A stretch of 64,000 nucleotides of DNA from G965230065 sp965230065 (GCA_965230065.1 OZ245942.1:2294001-2358000); one strand, 5' to 3'; shown: positions 1 through 8,523, counted from the stretch's first letter. The notes: generated by a model not told the origin, from the letters alone. Program-made: numbers and translations.

Positions 1-566
1 CCAATTATTACCTGCTCAAAGAAAATAATTCGGAATATGCAGCCCAATCTCTTTCCTATTTGCCCGTGGCTGACATAGCCTGGACGGAATATTACCAGAC
101 AGGCCGTATGGAATCGCCTTCGCCTCTGCGGTTTGTACTCAGTAATCCGTCTTTGAAATGGGGCTTTTATGTTACGATGGGCGGGCTGCTGGTGTTTATG
201 CTATTTGAAGTGAAACGGAAGCAAAGGGCGATTCCCGTAATTGAACCTCCCAAAAACACCACCCTGGAATTTGTGAAAACGGTAGGCAATCTTTTCTACC
301 GAACTAAAAGCCATAAAAACATTGCCCATAAAAAAATCACTTATTTCCTGGATTATCTGCGCACAAAATACCGTCTGGATACTTCCAATATGGATGAAGA
401 ATTCAGGGAAAAACTGGAAAAAAAATCTGGTAAATCCAGGGAAGAAGTTGACGCCTTGTGCAATATGATAAAATCATTAGAACAAAAAGAAAGCATAAGC
501 AAAAAGGAGTTACTTGCATTGAACAGAAAAATTGATGTTTTTTATCAGAATATGAAAAATCAATAA
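1..566 (+). CDS. DUF4350 domain-containing protein, C-terminal part (start outside window)
   Basis: The reading frame is open from base 3 to the stop at 564-566, so only the last 187 or so residues are present and the true start lies upstream. The fragment has a Y-Y-Q-T-G-R stretch, then one membrane segment (around W-G-F-Y-V-T-M-G-G-L-L-V-F-M-L-F), then a basic cytoplasmic tail with predicted helices. This matches the C-terminal half of the Bacteroidota DUF4350 family, which is usually encoded just before a MoxR ATPase and a DUF58 protein, exactly as here. The biochemical role of DUF4350 is unknown. The gap to moxR holds a palindromic repeat, so the genes may not share one transcript. Confidence 0.75.
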   Translation, partial: NYYLLKENNSEYAAQSLSYLPVADIAWTEYYQTGRMESPSPLRFVLSNPSLKWGFYVTMGGLLVFMLFEVKRKQRAIPVIEPPKNTTLEFVKTVGNLFYRTKSHKNIAHKKITYFLDYLRTKYRLDTSNMDEEFREKLEKKSGKSREEVDALCNMIKSLEQKESISKKELLALNRKIDVFYQNMKNQ

Positions 567-709
567 AATTAAAATAGCACTCTCCCCGGATGAACGATAG
601 TGAATTCCGGGGTCTCCCTTATCTGAGCAGGAGGCCCCGTGCCATGGTGGCCGGAATTCGCTGCGCTCATCCTGGGGTATTTCGCTTAATTTTTAACCCG
701 TTTTAATCG

Positions 710-804
710 TCCTCGTCTCCAGACGACCGGTGTCCCGTCGAGGATGCTGTGGGGTTGCGTTTTTAAACGCTATACCACCAAAACCTCGTTCGGAAACGAG
801 GTTT
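710..804. repeat. Dispersed palindromic repeat, family B copy 1
   Basis: The 314-base gap 567-880 contains no gene. It holds three palindromes in a row: CCTCG (711-715) paired with CGAGG (739-743), GCGTTT..AAACGC (757-770), and AAACCTCGTT-CGGA-AACGAGGTTT (781-804) with perfect 10-base arms. A second copy with the same order and very similar sequence lies at 19026-19118. The last hairpin could act as a terminator, but it has no T tract. No mobile-element gene is next to it. Confidence 0.7.
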
Positions 805-880
805 AGCTAAAAAGAGTAAAAGTTTCAATTTGCATAAATTTACCAGTTAAGGAAAAACAGAAAAGATATATTTCACTTTC

Positions 881-1900
881 ATGGAAGAAAATAAAGAAAA
901 ACCGGATAATACGACAGACAGTCACCAGCCAGAAGTATTTACCAGCCGTGTAGACCTCTCGGCCCTGCACGAAAGTGTAACTGCCATCAAAAACAGCCTT
1001 GGCCAGCTGATAGTGGGGCAGGAACGGATGATAGAACTCATCATCACCGCCATTTTGGCCGATGGGCATGTGCTGCTGGAAGGCGTGCCCGGCGTGGCCA
1101 AAACCCTCACTGCCAAGCTGGTGGCCCGCATCATTTCGGTAGACTTTTCGCGTATTCAGTTCACGCCCGACCTCATGCCTTCGGATGTGCTGGGTACTTC
1201 GGTATTTAATGAAAAAACCACCGATTTTGAGTTTCGAAAAGGCCCTGTTTTCGCCAATATCGTACTGGTAGACGAAATCAACCGCGCCCCGGCCAAAACC
1301 CAGGCTTCCCTGTTTGAAGTGATGGAAGAAAGGCAAATCACCATTGACGGCACTACCCATAAAATGGAACCGCCCTTTATGGTGCTGGCAACCCAAAACC
1401 CCATTGAGCAAGAAGGCACGTACCGCCTGCCCGAAGCCCAGCTCGACCGATTTCTGTTCAAAATTGAGGTGAATTATCCTTCCCTGGATGAAGAAACGCT
1501 CATGCTGCAAACCTTCCACCAGCGAAAAAATATGGTGGACATCACTTCGGTAGCGCCGGTACTTTCAGCAGCACAACTGGCCGATTACCGCCAAAAAGTG
1601 CGCGGCATTCATGTAGAAGAAAAGCTCATTCGTTACATAACCACCATCGTGAACGAAACCCGTACGGCCAAGTCCATGTTTTTGGGTGCTTCTCCCCGGG
1701 CTTCCCTCGCCATCCTTTCGGGAGCCAAAGCCTACGCTGCCATTCAGGGACGTGACTTTGTAACACCAGAAGACATCAAAAGTGTAGCCCTGCCCGTATT
1801 GATTCACCGCATCATCCTTACACCAGAAGTAGAAATGGAAGGCCAGCAACCTGCCGACGTACTCACCCGACTGATTGATAAAGTAGAAGTACCAAGATAA
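881..1900 (+). CDS. MoxR family AAA+ ATPase
   Basis: 339 residues. Walker A is G-V-P-G-V-A-K-T at residues 68-75 and Walker B is I-V-L-V-D-E at about 127-132, followed by I-N-R-A-P-A-K-T-Q, the usual MoxR sequence. The C-terminal half contains the S-P-R-A-S sensor region typical of AAA_3/AAA_lid_2 proteins. MoxR ATPases are thought to act as chaperones that mature or activate partner proteins with VWA domains. The stop overlaps the start of the DUF58 gene by one base (TAATG), so the two are translationally coupled. Start chosen at ATG 881; it is followed by an acidic, low-complexity N-terminus common in this group. A second MoxR at 42207 belongs to a Bat operon and is a paralogue. Confidence 0.95.
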   Translation: MEENKEKPDNTTDSHQPEVFTSRVDLSALHESVTAIKNSLGQLIVGQERMIELIITAILADGHVLLEGVPGVAKTLTAKLVARIISVDFSRIQFTPDLMPSDVLGTSVFNEKTTDFEFRKGPVFANIVLVDEINRAPAKTQASLFEVMEERQITIDGTTHKMEPPFMVLATQNPIEQEGTYRLPEAQLDRFLFKIEVNYPSLDEETLMLQTFHQRKNMVDITSVAPVLSAAQLADYRQKVRGIHVEEKLIRYITTIVNETRTAKSMFLGASPRASLAILSGAKAYAAIQGRDFVTPEDIKSVALPVLIHRIILTPEVEMEGQQPADVLTRLIDKVEVPR

Positions 1901-3234
1901 TGATAGCTTTGCTGCGCTCCTTATACTTTCAAAACCGCTTCTTCATGGCATTGGCCGGAGTGGCCCTGTTGTTTGTTGTAAGCTTCAGCTTTCCGGTACT
2001 TTTTCTGTTGGCACAAATTGTCTTTTCGCTGGTAATTGTTTTGCTGCTGGCCGATATTATTTTGCTCTACCGGGTGAAAATAGGAATGAGTGGCAACCGC
2101 AATTGCCCCGACAAACTTTCTAACGGGGATGAAAATGAAATTATCATTCACCTGGAAAATCATTACAGCTTTGCAGCACATTTACAAGTGATTGATGAAG
2201 TTCCTGCCCAGTTGCAAATCCGGGATTTTTCTTTGGCTCTTACCATTCCTAAAAACAGTACGCACACCATTTCTTATTCTTTAAAACCCGTAAAAAGGGG
2301 CGAATACCGCTTTGGGGCTGTGAATGTTTTTGCCGGAACCAATATTGGTTTTATACGCCGGAGGTTTCGGTTTTCACAAGACAAAGCCGTGCCTGTGTAC
2401 CCTTCTTTCATACAAATGCGGAAATATGAACTACTGGCTATTTCCAACCGGCTTACCGAATTTGGCATCAAAAAGATACGGCGGATTGGGCACAACCAGG
2501 AGTTTGAGCAAATTAAGGAATATGTGGCGGGGGATGACTTCCGTACCATCAACTGGAAGGCCACCGCCCGCCGAAGTACCCTCATGGTGAATACCTACCA
2601 GGACGAACGCGCCCAGCAGGTGTACGCCATCATTGACAAAGGACGCACCATGAAAATGCCTTTTGAGGGCATGACGCTGCTGGATTATGCCATCAATGCC
2701 AGCCTGGTGATTGCCAACATTGCCATCCGCAAACAAGACAAAGCCGGGTTGATTGCTTTTCAACACAAAATACAAGCCCTCTTGCCCGCCAGCCGTCGCA
2801 ACCGTCAGATGTTTCTATTAATGGAAGCCCTGTATAAGCAAAAAACTGCTTACAAAGAAGCCAATTTTGCAGCCTTGTATGCCACTGTAAAACGAAAAAT
2901 CACCCAGCGCAGCCTGCTGCTTTTGTTTACCAATTTTGAATCCTTATCCGGACTGGAACGCCAACTGCTTTATTTGCGCAGAATGGCTACCCAGCACCTT
3001 GTAGTGGTTATCTTTTTCAAAAATACCGAGCTGTATGCTTTGTTGGATAAGGAAGTGCACTCGACTGAAGAGGTGTACCATAAAACCATTGCCGAAAAGT
3101 TTGCCTTTGAGAAAAAAATGATTGTAGACGAACTGGCAAAATACGGCATACAATCCGTACTCACCACGCCCAAAGACTTGTCTGTAGATACGATTAATAA
3201 GTATTTGGAATTGAAGGCGAGAGGGTTGCTGTAA
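1900..3234 (+). CDS. DUF58 domain-containing protein
   Basis: 444 residues. Two hydrophobic segments lie at about residues 13-50, followed by an extracytoplasmic beta-rich region and then the DUF58 core with G-D-D-F-R-T-I-N-W-K-A-T-A-R near residues 212-225 and a VWA-like fold after it. Proteins of this kind are the usual partners of MoxR ATPases. The ATG overlaps the moxR stop. With the DUF4350 fragment upstream this forms the DUF4350-MoxR-DUF58 set common in Bacteroidota, separate from the Bat operon at 42-49 kb. Exact role unknown. Confidence 0.92.
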   Translation: MIALLRSLYFQNRFFMALAGVALLFVVSFSFPVLFLLAQIVFSLVIVLLLADIILLYRVKIGMSGNRNCPDKLSNGDENEIIIHLENHYSFAAHLQVIDEVPAQLQIRDFSLALTIPKNSTHTISYSLKPVKRGEYRFGAVNVFAGTNIGFIRRRFRFSQDKAVPVYPSFIQMRKYELLAISNRLTEFGIKKIRRIGHNQEFEQIKEYVAGDDFRTINWKATARRSTLMVNTYQDERAQQVYAIIDKGRTMKMPFEGMTLLDYAINASLVIANIAIRKQDKAGLIAFQHKIQALLPASRRNRQMFLLMEALYKQKTAYKEANFAALYATVKRKITQRSLLLLFTNFESLSGLERQLLYLRRMATQHLVVVIFFKNTELYALLDKEVHSTEEVYHKTIAEKFAFEKKMIVDELAKYGIQSVLTTPKDLSVDTINKYLELKARGLL

Positions 3235-3266
3235 TTTGTGAATTATATGTAGGAGAATGAATTCCA

Positions 3267-3320
3267 ATGAAATTTGCACATTCAGCGGATAAAATTAGAA
3301 GTATTAACAGGGAACGATGA
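3267..3320 (+). CDS. Tiny 17-codon ORF overlapping the PIN gene start (tentative)
   Basis: ATG 3267 opens a 17-codon frame ending in TGA 3318-3320, which overlaps the ATG of the PIN-domain gene as ATGA. This is the arrangement expected of the end of an antitoxin gene next to vapC, but the frame is closed upstream by a TGA at 3258 and the peptide is basic with no DNA-binding domain. It could be the leftover tail of a lost antitoxin, a coupling leader, or chance. Confidence 0.25.
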   Translation: MKFAHSADKIRSINRER

Positions 3321-3697
3321 GCCTCATTTTAGACACTTCTATCTGGATAGAGTTCTTTAAAGGGAAACCGGAATATTTTGATACTTGCCAGCAATTTATT
3401 GAAAAAGGCGAAGTAAAAACTATCGAGATAATATTTGCCGAATTACTACAAGGTGCACTTAACAAAAGAGAAGTAGAAATGATCAAGGCTTATTATGAGC
3501 TTATTCCAAAAATAGAAATAGATCAGCTATTTATTGAGGCAGGTGAATATTCAAAAAATCAAAAATTATTAAACAAAGGCATTGGTCTTATTAATGCCTG
3601 CATTATCACCGCTACTATTCAATCTAACTCCAGGCTTTGGACATTGGATAAAAAAATAAAGGCATTCCTCAATAAAGAGTATTTATTTGATATATAA
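3317..3697 (+). CDS. PIN domain protein, VapC-like, orphan
   Basis: 126 residues, full length for VapC-type PIN ribonucleases. The first acidic residue is D6 (L-D-T-S-I-W), the second E42 (F-A-E-L-L-Q-G) and the last D111 (T-L-D-K-K-I). The third canonical aspartate, in the pattern G-L-[IV]-D-A, is asparagine here: G-I-G-L-I-N-A, N93. Loss of one metal-binding acid may weaken or abolish nuclease activity. No full antitoxin gene lies on either side; only a 17-codon frame overlaps the start. The next gene is convergent. Family assignment is firm; toxicity is doubtful. Confidence 0.85.
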   Translation: MSLILDTSIWIEFFKGKPEYFDTCQQFIEKGEVKTIEIIFAELLQGALNKREVEMIKAYYELIPKIEIDQLFIEAGEYSKNQKLLNKGIGLINACIITATIQSNSRLWTLDKKIKAFLNKEYLFDI

Positions 3698-3753
3698 GCA
3701 TGGATGGGAAGTGCCTGGTTTCCATAATACAAAGCAAAGGGCTAAATTCAGTT

Positions 3754-4485
3754 TTACTCTTTCCCTTTCTTTTCCACATACTCATACTTAAAATGTATTT
3801 GGTCTTTTTCAGTGTTTTCCAGGGTATCAGAAAACTGATTAAAAGAGAGTGGAGGCATATCTTCCTCAGTGTCAGGGGTTTCGTCTTCTGTTACTTTAGG
3901 CACCAGAGCAGAGCCTGTGTTTTTCCTGAAATAAAAAGCGCAGAAAGTTCCGGCTACGGCTCCCAGCAAGTGCGACTCCCAGGAAACGCCATCATTGCCG
4001 GGAAAAATACCGTAAATCATACCCCCGTATAAAAACATGATTGCCAGGGCCACCGCCATTGAACGGGCATCTTTGCGAAGCAGACCACTGAAAAACAGAA
4101 AAGTTACAATGCCATATACCAGTCCGCTGGCACCAATGTGGTAAGCCGGGCGGGCGGCAATCCACACCCAAATGCCCGTCATCAGATAAATCCAGAAAAA
4201 AACTTCCAGGGCGATTTTGTCATAGAAATAAAACAAAGCCACCAACAGCAAAAGCAGGGATGTGGTATTGGACAGCAAATGTGAAAAATCGCCATGCACA
4301 AGCGGGCCGGTAACAATGCCTACCGTACCCGAAAGGGTACGGGGTAAAATGCCCAACATACCAAAATCAGAAGCTGCGCCCCACTCAATGGCTTTAACGC
4401 CCCAAAGCAAAAAAATGAAGCCGATAGCAAACACAATGCTCCGCTGAAATATGTGCCTTTCTGTTATCAAAAAATTCTTTTTCAA
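3754..4485 (-). CDS. Rhomboid family intramembrane serine protease
   Basis: 243 residues with about six membrane segments in the first 190. The rhomboid catalytic serine is in G-A-S-G (S120) and the partner histidine in S-W-E-S-H-L-L-G (H172), with the conserved H-L-L-S-N at 69-73. The hydrophilic C-terminal 55 residues are acidic and probably cytoplasmic. The gene starts 33 bases after the stop of the deacetylase-like gene on the same strand, so the two may be co-transcribed. Substrate unknown. Confidence 0.93.
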   Translation of the reverse strand: MKKNFLITERHIFQRSIVFAIGFIFLLWGVKAIEWGAASDFGMLGILPRTLSGTVGIVTGPLVHGDFSHLLSNTTSLLLLLVALFYFYDKIALEVFFWIYLMTGIWVWIAARPAYHIGASGLVYGIVTFLFFSGLLRKDARSMAVALAIMFLYGGMIYGIFPGNDGVSWESHLLGAVAGTFCAFYFRKNTGSALVPKVTEDETPDTEEDMPPLSFNQFSDTLENTEKDQIHFKYEYVEKKGKE

Positions 4486-4518
4486 CTAAGATAATCATTT
4501 CTTATATAACTTATCTTA

Positions 4519-5421
4519 TCAGAAAAAGATTTCCTGGGCAAGGCGGTAGGTATTGGCGTGGGCTTCTACAATATGTGATATTTTCTCGGAATATCCACCT
4601 CCCATGCTGGCTGCTACGGGAATGTGGTTGGTTTTGCAGGCTTCCAGCACCACCCGGTCCCGTGCTTTACAGCCGGCAATGCTCATGCCTAATCGCCCCA
4701 GTTTGTCGGTTTCCAACACATCTACGCCCGATTGATAGAAAATAAAATCCGGCTGTACTTCATCAATAAGGCTGGGAAGGGTCTCCTGCAATATTTTCAA
4801 ATAAGCTTCATCACCTGTGCCATCTGGCAACCCGATGTCCAGGTCCGATTTTTCTTTGCGGGCCGGATAGTTTTTTGCCCCGTGCATGCTGAAAGTGAAA
4901 ACCGCTGAGTTACCAGCAAAAATCTCAGCCGTACCGTTGCCCTGGTGAACGTCCAGGTCCACAATAAGAATTAGTTTTGCCAGTTTGTGTTCCAGCAAAT
5001 AATTAGCCCCGATGGCCAGGTCGTTCAGCAGGCAAAAACCTTCTCCTTTGTTGGTAAAAGCGTGGTGTGTGCCCCCCGCGATGTTAAAAGCGATGCCATA
5101 TTCCAGCGCAAACAAAGCTGCCTGCACCGTGCCCTGCATGATGGTAATTTCCCGTTCTATCAGCTGGGGTGACATGGGAAAACCTGTTTTTCGAGCTTCA
5201 GAAGGCGATAACTCCTGTTGCTTTAAGCGTACCCAATACGCTGGGTCGTGGGTGCTGGTTATATATTTTTCCTGAATAGGCGAAGGAGTAAAGAAATTTT
5301 CGGTGGTAATGGTGCCTTCATATAACAATTGCTCGGGAAGCAGGTCATATTTAATCATCGGAAAACGATGGTTTTCGGGCAGCGAATGGGCGTAAATATC
5401 TGACCAGGCGATTTTCAGCAT
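4519..5421 (-). CDS. Histone deacetylase family protein (zinc-dependent amidohydrolase)
   Basis: 300 residues, the usual length of bacterial HDAC-like hydrolases. The tandem histidines are in G-G-T-H-H (119-120), the zinc ligands are D157 and H159 in V-D-L-D-V-H-Q-G-N-G-T plus D234 in S-G-V-D-V-L, and the transition-state tyrosine is in G-G-G-Y (Y277). All catalytic residues are present, so an active deacetylase or polyamine/acetoin-type amidohydrolase is expected. Physiological substrate cannot be told from sequence. It lies between DUF6428 and rhomboid genes on the minus strand. Confidence 0.94.
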   Translation of the reverse strand: MLKIAWSDIYAHSLPENHRFPMIKYDLLPEQLLYEGTITTENFFTPSPIQEKYITSTHDPAYWVRLKQQELSPSEARKTGFPMSPQLIEREITIMQGTVQAALFALEYGIAFNIAGGTHHAFTNKGEGFCLLNDLAIGANYLLEHKLAKLILIVDLDVHQGNGTAEIFAGNSAVFTFSMHGAKNYPARKEKSDLDIGLPDGTGDEAYLKILQETLPSLIDEVQPDFIFYQSGVDVLETDKLGRLGMSIAGCKARDRVVLEACKTNHIPVAASMGGGYSEKISHIVEAHANTYRLAQEIFF

Positions 5422-5516
5422 AAATTAGTCTTAAAATACAAATACCCAAACGAAGCCCTGGCCAATAAGGTTAAAATTTGGCTTTAGGGAACACGTAAAG
5501 CATTCCCTGCAATAAA

Positions 5517-5984
5517 TTAACAACAACCACTATCTGGTGCACAGCAGCTTTGGTTTTGCAAACTGGCTAATTTTACTTTTGGCTTTTCGGCCGGAACCCC
5601 GCATTTTTCTTTTGCCAGGCAATCGGTTTGTTTTAAGGTCATCAAAAAATTTGTGCCGTCAAAGTCCAGCCCAAATTTTTCAATGGTTTGCCCCTGATAT
5701 TCAACTTCAACCTCAAAATCACCAATTCCCAGGGTTTTTTCTGAAAGCTCAATGATGCTACGTAATTTTTCGGGGTGTAGCCGGTGGTTATAATCGTTGG
5801 CGTTCCAAAGCTGAAAATTGACAACTTCTTCACTTCGGACCGTTCCGCCACAATCAATGAAGTGCTTACTTATTTTGCCAATTTCTGTTACATGAAAATG
5901 CGTGGGGACCAACTCTCCGTTAGGCAAGCGGAAAGCAATTTTATCTAATTGGTTTAATGCTGACTTTACTTCTGATAATTTCAT
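5517..5984 (-). CDS. DUF6428 family protein with cysteine-rich tail
   Basis: 155 residues. The sequence matches the DUF6428 family as recalled (F-R-L-P-N-G-E-L-V-P-T-H-F-H-V-T-E-I-G). These genes commonly sit next to arsR and arsenic-resistance genes in Bacteroidota. The C-terminal 40 residues contain seven cysteines, including a pair of C-C motifs at the very end, which suggests binding of a thiophilic metal or metalloid. No arsR or other ars gene is in this window. A perfect 24-bp palindrome lies 20 bases upstream of the start and probably controls this gene. Confidence 0.8.
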   Translation of the reverse strand: MKLSEVKSALNQLDKIAFRLPNGELVPTHFHVTEIGKISKHFIDCGGTVRSEEVVNFQLWNANDYNHRLHPEKLRSIIELSEKTLGIGDFEVEVEYQGQTIEKFGLDFDGTNFLMTLKQTDCLAKEKCGVPAEKPKVKLASLQNQSCCAPDSGCC

Positions 5985-6003
5985 AGCTAAATAGTTTATA
6001 TTA

Positions 6004-6027
6004 TTTAATCGTAATATTACGATTAAA
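6004..6027. promoter_or_regulatory. Perfect 24-bp palindrome, probable ArsR/SmtB-type operator
   Basis: TTTAATCGTAAT (6004-6015) is followed directly by its exact reverse complement (6016-6027). Its position, 20 bases before the DUF6428 start and between two divergent genes, fits an operator for a dimeric repressor. Its AT-rich form resembles ArsR-family sites. The regulator gene is not in the window. It could also affect the divergent map gene about 100 bases away. Confidence 0.7.
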
Positions 6028-6063
6028 GTTTTATATTATCAAATTATTTTGGTTTTCTGCTCA

Positions 6064-6099
6064 TTTGGTCAAAAAATAGGGTTGATTTTTGTATTTTTG
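6064..6099 (+). promoter_or_regulatory. Putative promoter of map
   Basis: TATTTTTG at 6092-6099 fits the Bacteroidota -7 consensus TAnnTTTG. A TTTG at 6064-6067 is the best -33 candidate, but the 24-base spacing is longer than usual. The implied transcript start near 6105 leaves a leader of about 20 bases before ATG 6125 and argues against the in-frame TTG at 6089. Confidence 0.45.
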
Positions 6100-6124
6100 C
6101 AGGTTCAATCAAAAGCTTATTGAA

Positions 6125-6871
6125 ATGTCGATAAAATCAGACAAAGATATCATCGGGTTACGGCGGGTAGGCCAAATTGTGGCACTGGCTTTGGAAGAAA
6201 TGAAAAAAAATGTAGTGCCCGGCATTACCACCGCTGCCCTGGACAAAATTGGGGAAGCCGTAATATTGGATAATGGCGGCCGGCCTGCACCACGATTGGT
6301 ATACAAATTTCCTGGCGCTACCTGCATCAGCGTAAATGAAAACATTGCGCATGGCATACCGGGCAGCCAGATTCTTGAAAACGGTGACTTGGTCAATATC
6401 GATGTTTCAGTAGAATTAGACGGTTATTTTGCCGATTCTGGCTATACCTTGCAGGCTGGTGATCAGGATCCTGAAATTGAGCGTCTGTGCGCTTGTGGCA
6501 AAAAAGCCCTGGAAGAAGCCTTAAAAGTAGCCAAAGCCGGTGTACGGTTAAACCAGGTGGGCAGGATTATAGAAAGAACAGCCAAAAGCGAAGGATATAC
6601 CACCATCAAAGATTTGTGTGGGCATGGCATTGGCCGGGCCTTGCACGATGGCTCTTGCGATGTGTTAAATTATTACGATCCGCTAGACCGCCAAAGGCTT
6701 AAAGAAGGTATGGTTGTTGCGATAGAACCCTTTGTTTCTATGAAAGCCCGCCGGGTGAAACAAACCGACGACGGATGGACCCTTACTACACCTGAGGGCA
6801 GTCTGGTGGCGCAGTATGAACACACAGTAATTATTACGAGAAAAGCACCGATTATCTTAACCAAAGTATAA
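6125..6871 (+). CDS. map: Type I methionyl aminopeptidase
   Basis: 248 residues. It removes the initiator methionine from new proteins and is normally essential. The five metal ligands of the family are present: D93 (N-I-D-V), D104 (F-A-D-S-G), H167 (G-H-G-I-G), E201 (I-E-P-F) and E232 (Y-E-H-T-V); the substrate-contact histidine is H76 (A-H-G-I-P). The N-terminal SH3-binding zinc-finger region of eukaryotic forms is absent, as in other bacterial enzymes. ATG 6125 is preferred over an in-frame TTG at 6089, which lies inside the likely promoter. It is usually in the ribosomal protein operon in Bacteroidota, so this stand-alone location suggests a second copy. Confidence 0.95.
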   Translation: MSIKSDKDIIGLRRVGQIVALALEEMKKNVVPGITTAALDKIGEAVILDNGGRPAPRLVYKFPGATCISVNENIAHGIPGSQILENGDLVNIDVSVELDGYFADSGYTLQAGDQDPEIERLCACGKKALEEALKVAKAGVRLNQVGRIIERTAKSEGYTTIKDLCGHGIGRALHDGSCDVLNYYDPLDRQRLKEGMVVAIEPFVSMKARRVKQTDDGWTLTTPEGSLVAQYEHTVIITRKAPIILTKV

Positions 6872-6874
6872 CAT

Positions 6875-7267
6875 ATGGTAATTGCAGTTGATTTTGACGG
6901 AACCATTGTAGACGATAAATTCCCCGAAATAGGAAAAGAAAAAATATTCGCCTTCGAAACCCTGAAAGCACTGCATGACGACCGCCATAAGCTCATTTTA
7001 TGGACGTGCCGCGCTGGCAGAAGATTGGAAGAAGCTGTAGAATTTTGCCGAAGCAAAGGCGTGGAATTCTATGCGGTAAATGCCAATTACCCCGGCGAAG
7101 CCATTGATGATGCAACCAGCCGAAAAATAGTAGCCGACCTTTACATTGACGACCGCAGCCTGGGTGGCTTTCCCGGGTGGGATGTAGTGTGGCAAAAACT
7201 AAAATCGGGCGAAGCGTTACCGCCCTTGCCCAAAAAGAACTTTCTCGAGCGTATTTTCTCCCTTTAA
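6875..7267 (+). CDS. HAD-superfamily hydrolase, BT0820-like
   Basis: 130 residues, a small HAD protein without a large cap. Motif I is D6-F-D8-G-T, motif II is L-W-T-C-R around 42-46 and the final acidic pair is in Y-I-D-D-R (D92, D93). It resembles the Bacteroides BT0820 family, for which phosphatase activity on small sugars or nucleotides is assumed. It starts three bases after the map stop, so the two genes form an operon. Its stop overlaps that of the convergent outer-membrane gene by four bases. Confidence 0.88.
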   Translation: MVIAVDFDGTIVDDKFPEIGKEKIFAFETLKALHDDRHKLILWTCRAGRRLEEAVEFCRSKGVEFYAVNANYPGEAIDDATSRKIVADLYIDDRSLGGFPGWDVVWQKLKSGEALPPLPKKNFLERIFSL

Positions 7268-8427
7268 AAAGCCTCAGAAATATTGATATAAAAACCTGTG
7301 GCATTTTTACCAAATGCTGCGTCAAAGCGCAGGTTCAGGTTTTCTTTTTCCATGATTTTAAAGCGCAAGCCCACGCCACCCGCGGGTTTGATGCCTGAAA
7401 ATGAAAAATCATTCAAAGTGGGCACAACTTCCCCAATGGAAATGAACCCTACAGCCCCGATTCTGCGCCAGATGGGCAACCTGTACTCTGCCTGGGCAGC
7501 CATCAGGTGATTATCCAGAAAACGCCCCTCGTAATAACCCCGCATAATCATACCGCCCCCCAGCGCGGCCAAATCGGTAAAAGGAGTGTTGCCATCAGTG
7601 AAATAACCGTACAGTTGAAAAGCCAACGTGTGGTTGCGTTGGGCAAAAGGTTGAAAATACGTTCTGGCATCCAGAATGGTGATGGAATAGTCAAACTCGC
7701 TGCCAAAATAATTTCTGTGCAAGGTGTGGGAAAACCCGGCATATACGCCGGCCGTGCTGTTCAGCACATTGTTGCGGTTGTCAAACAACAAGCCCAGCTT
7801 CAAGCCTCCGGACCTACCACCATTTTTACCCGAAATATCGCTGTTTATCAACCAACCATCTTCTTCATACGCCATATTATACCGATAGGCAAAGCGGTAA
7901 CCAAGCCCGGCATATAATTTATGAAACAGTTGGCGGTACAATATTGGCTCAGCCTCAAAGCTGGAAAAATCGTATAACTCCTCATTTTCTTCCGGCGTAT
8001 CGTTGCCAATACCATAAAAAAACTGGGGAAATTTCTGAAACGCAAGCTCCCCTTGTAAAATATATTTTTCCTCTTTGAAAAAAATACGGTGTTCTGAAGA
8101 AATAATCAACTGATTGTTGAGCGTGTACCTTGCTATCAGGTCCAGGGAAGACGGGCGGGTGCTTTTCCCTCCGGCAAAGGGTTTGAAAACCAACTGCCCA
8201 CCCACACCAAACTGCAAGCTGGTTTCCGGCGCATACGCAATGATGGGCATCCAAACCCAACTTGTTGGATATTGCCCGGAGTCAGCTTTAAACTCTCCGG
8301 AGTAAAAATCCATTGCCCGCTCCACGAAATCCATTACCTTATCCTGGGCATAACTTTCTGTAATCATAGCAAAGCATGCAATAATGAAAATGCTTAATTG
8401 AAAGCGAATTTTGGCAGTGGTGGACAA
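7264..8427 (-). CDS. Omp85/BamA-like outer membrane barrel protein
   Basis: 387 residues. A signal peptide ends near residue 27 (S-Y-A-Q). The rest is amphipathic beta-strand sequence, with the L-F-D-N-R-N-N-V-L-N and G-G-x-x-x-M-R-G-Y-Y patterns of the bacterial surface antigen (Omp85 C-terminal) domain, and a terminal phenylalanine. No POTRA domains are present, so this is a barrel-only member rather than BamA itself. Such proteins may take part in lipid or protein export, but the substrate cannot be inferred. Convergent overlap with the HAD gene. Confidence 0.82.
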   Translation of the reverse strand: MSTTAKIRFQLSIFIIACFAMITESYAQDKVMDFVERAMDFYSGEFKADSGQYPTSWVWMPIIAYAPETSLQFGVGGQLVFKPFAGGKSTRPSSLDLIARYTLNNQLIISSEHRIFFKEEKYILQGELAFQKFPQFFYGIGNDTPEENEELYDFSSFEAEPILYRQLFHKLYAGLGYRFAYRYNMAYEEDGWLINSDISGKNGGRSGGLKLGLLFDNRNNVLNSTAGVYAGFSHTLHRNYFGSEFDYSITILDARTYFQPFAQRNHTLAFQLYGYFTDGNTPFTDLAALGGGMIMRGYYEGRFLDNHLMAAQAEYRLPIWRRIGAVGFISIGEVVPTLNDFSFSGIKPAGGVGLRFKIMEKENLNLRFDAAFGKNATGFYINISEAF

Positions 8428-8523
8428 AATCAGTGAAAACTTTGGTAAAATCCTTCAGGTTTTAGCAATAATAATGGTTAGGAATGAAAATATTCTTAAA
8501 AGCTGAAGAGTTCACCGAAATTA

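Noticed and set aside
803..1519. Long minus-strand frame opposite moxR
   Set aside because: It is a mirror of the moxR coding frame and has a composition unlike a protein; the plus strand is the true gene.
3700..4032. Plus-strand frame opposite the rhomboid gene
   Set aside because: It runs antisense to the rhomboid coding sequence and shows no family motif.
4487..4518. Terminator between the deacetylase and rhomboid genes (TAAGATAA ... TTATCTTA)
   Set aside because: Arms are short (8 bases), AT-only apart from one G-C pair, and the loop is long, so it is weak evidence.
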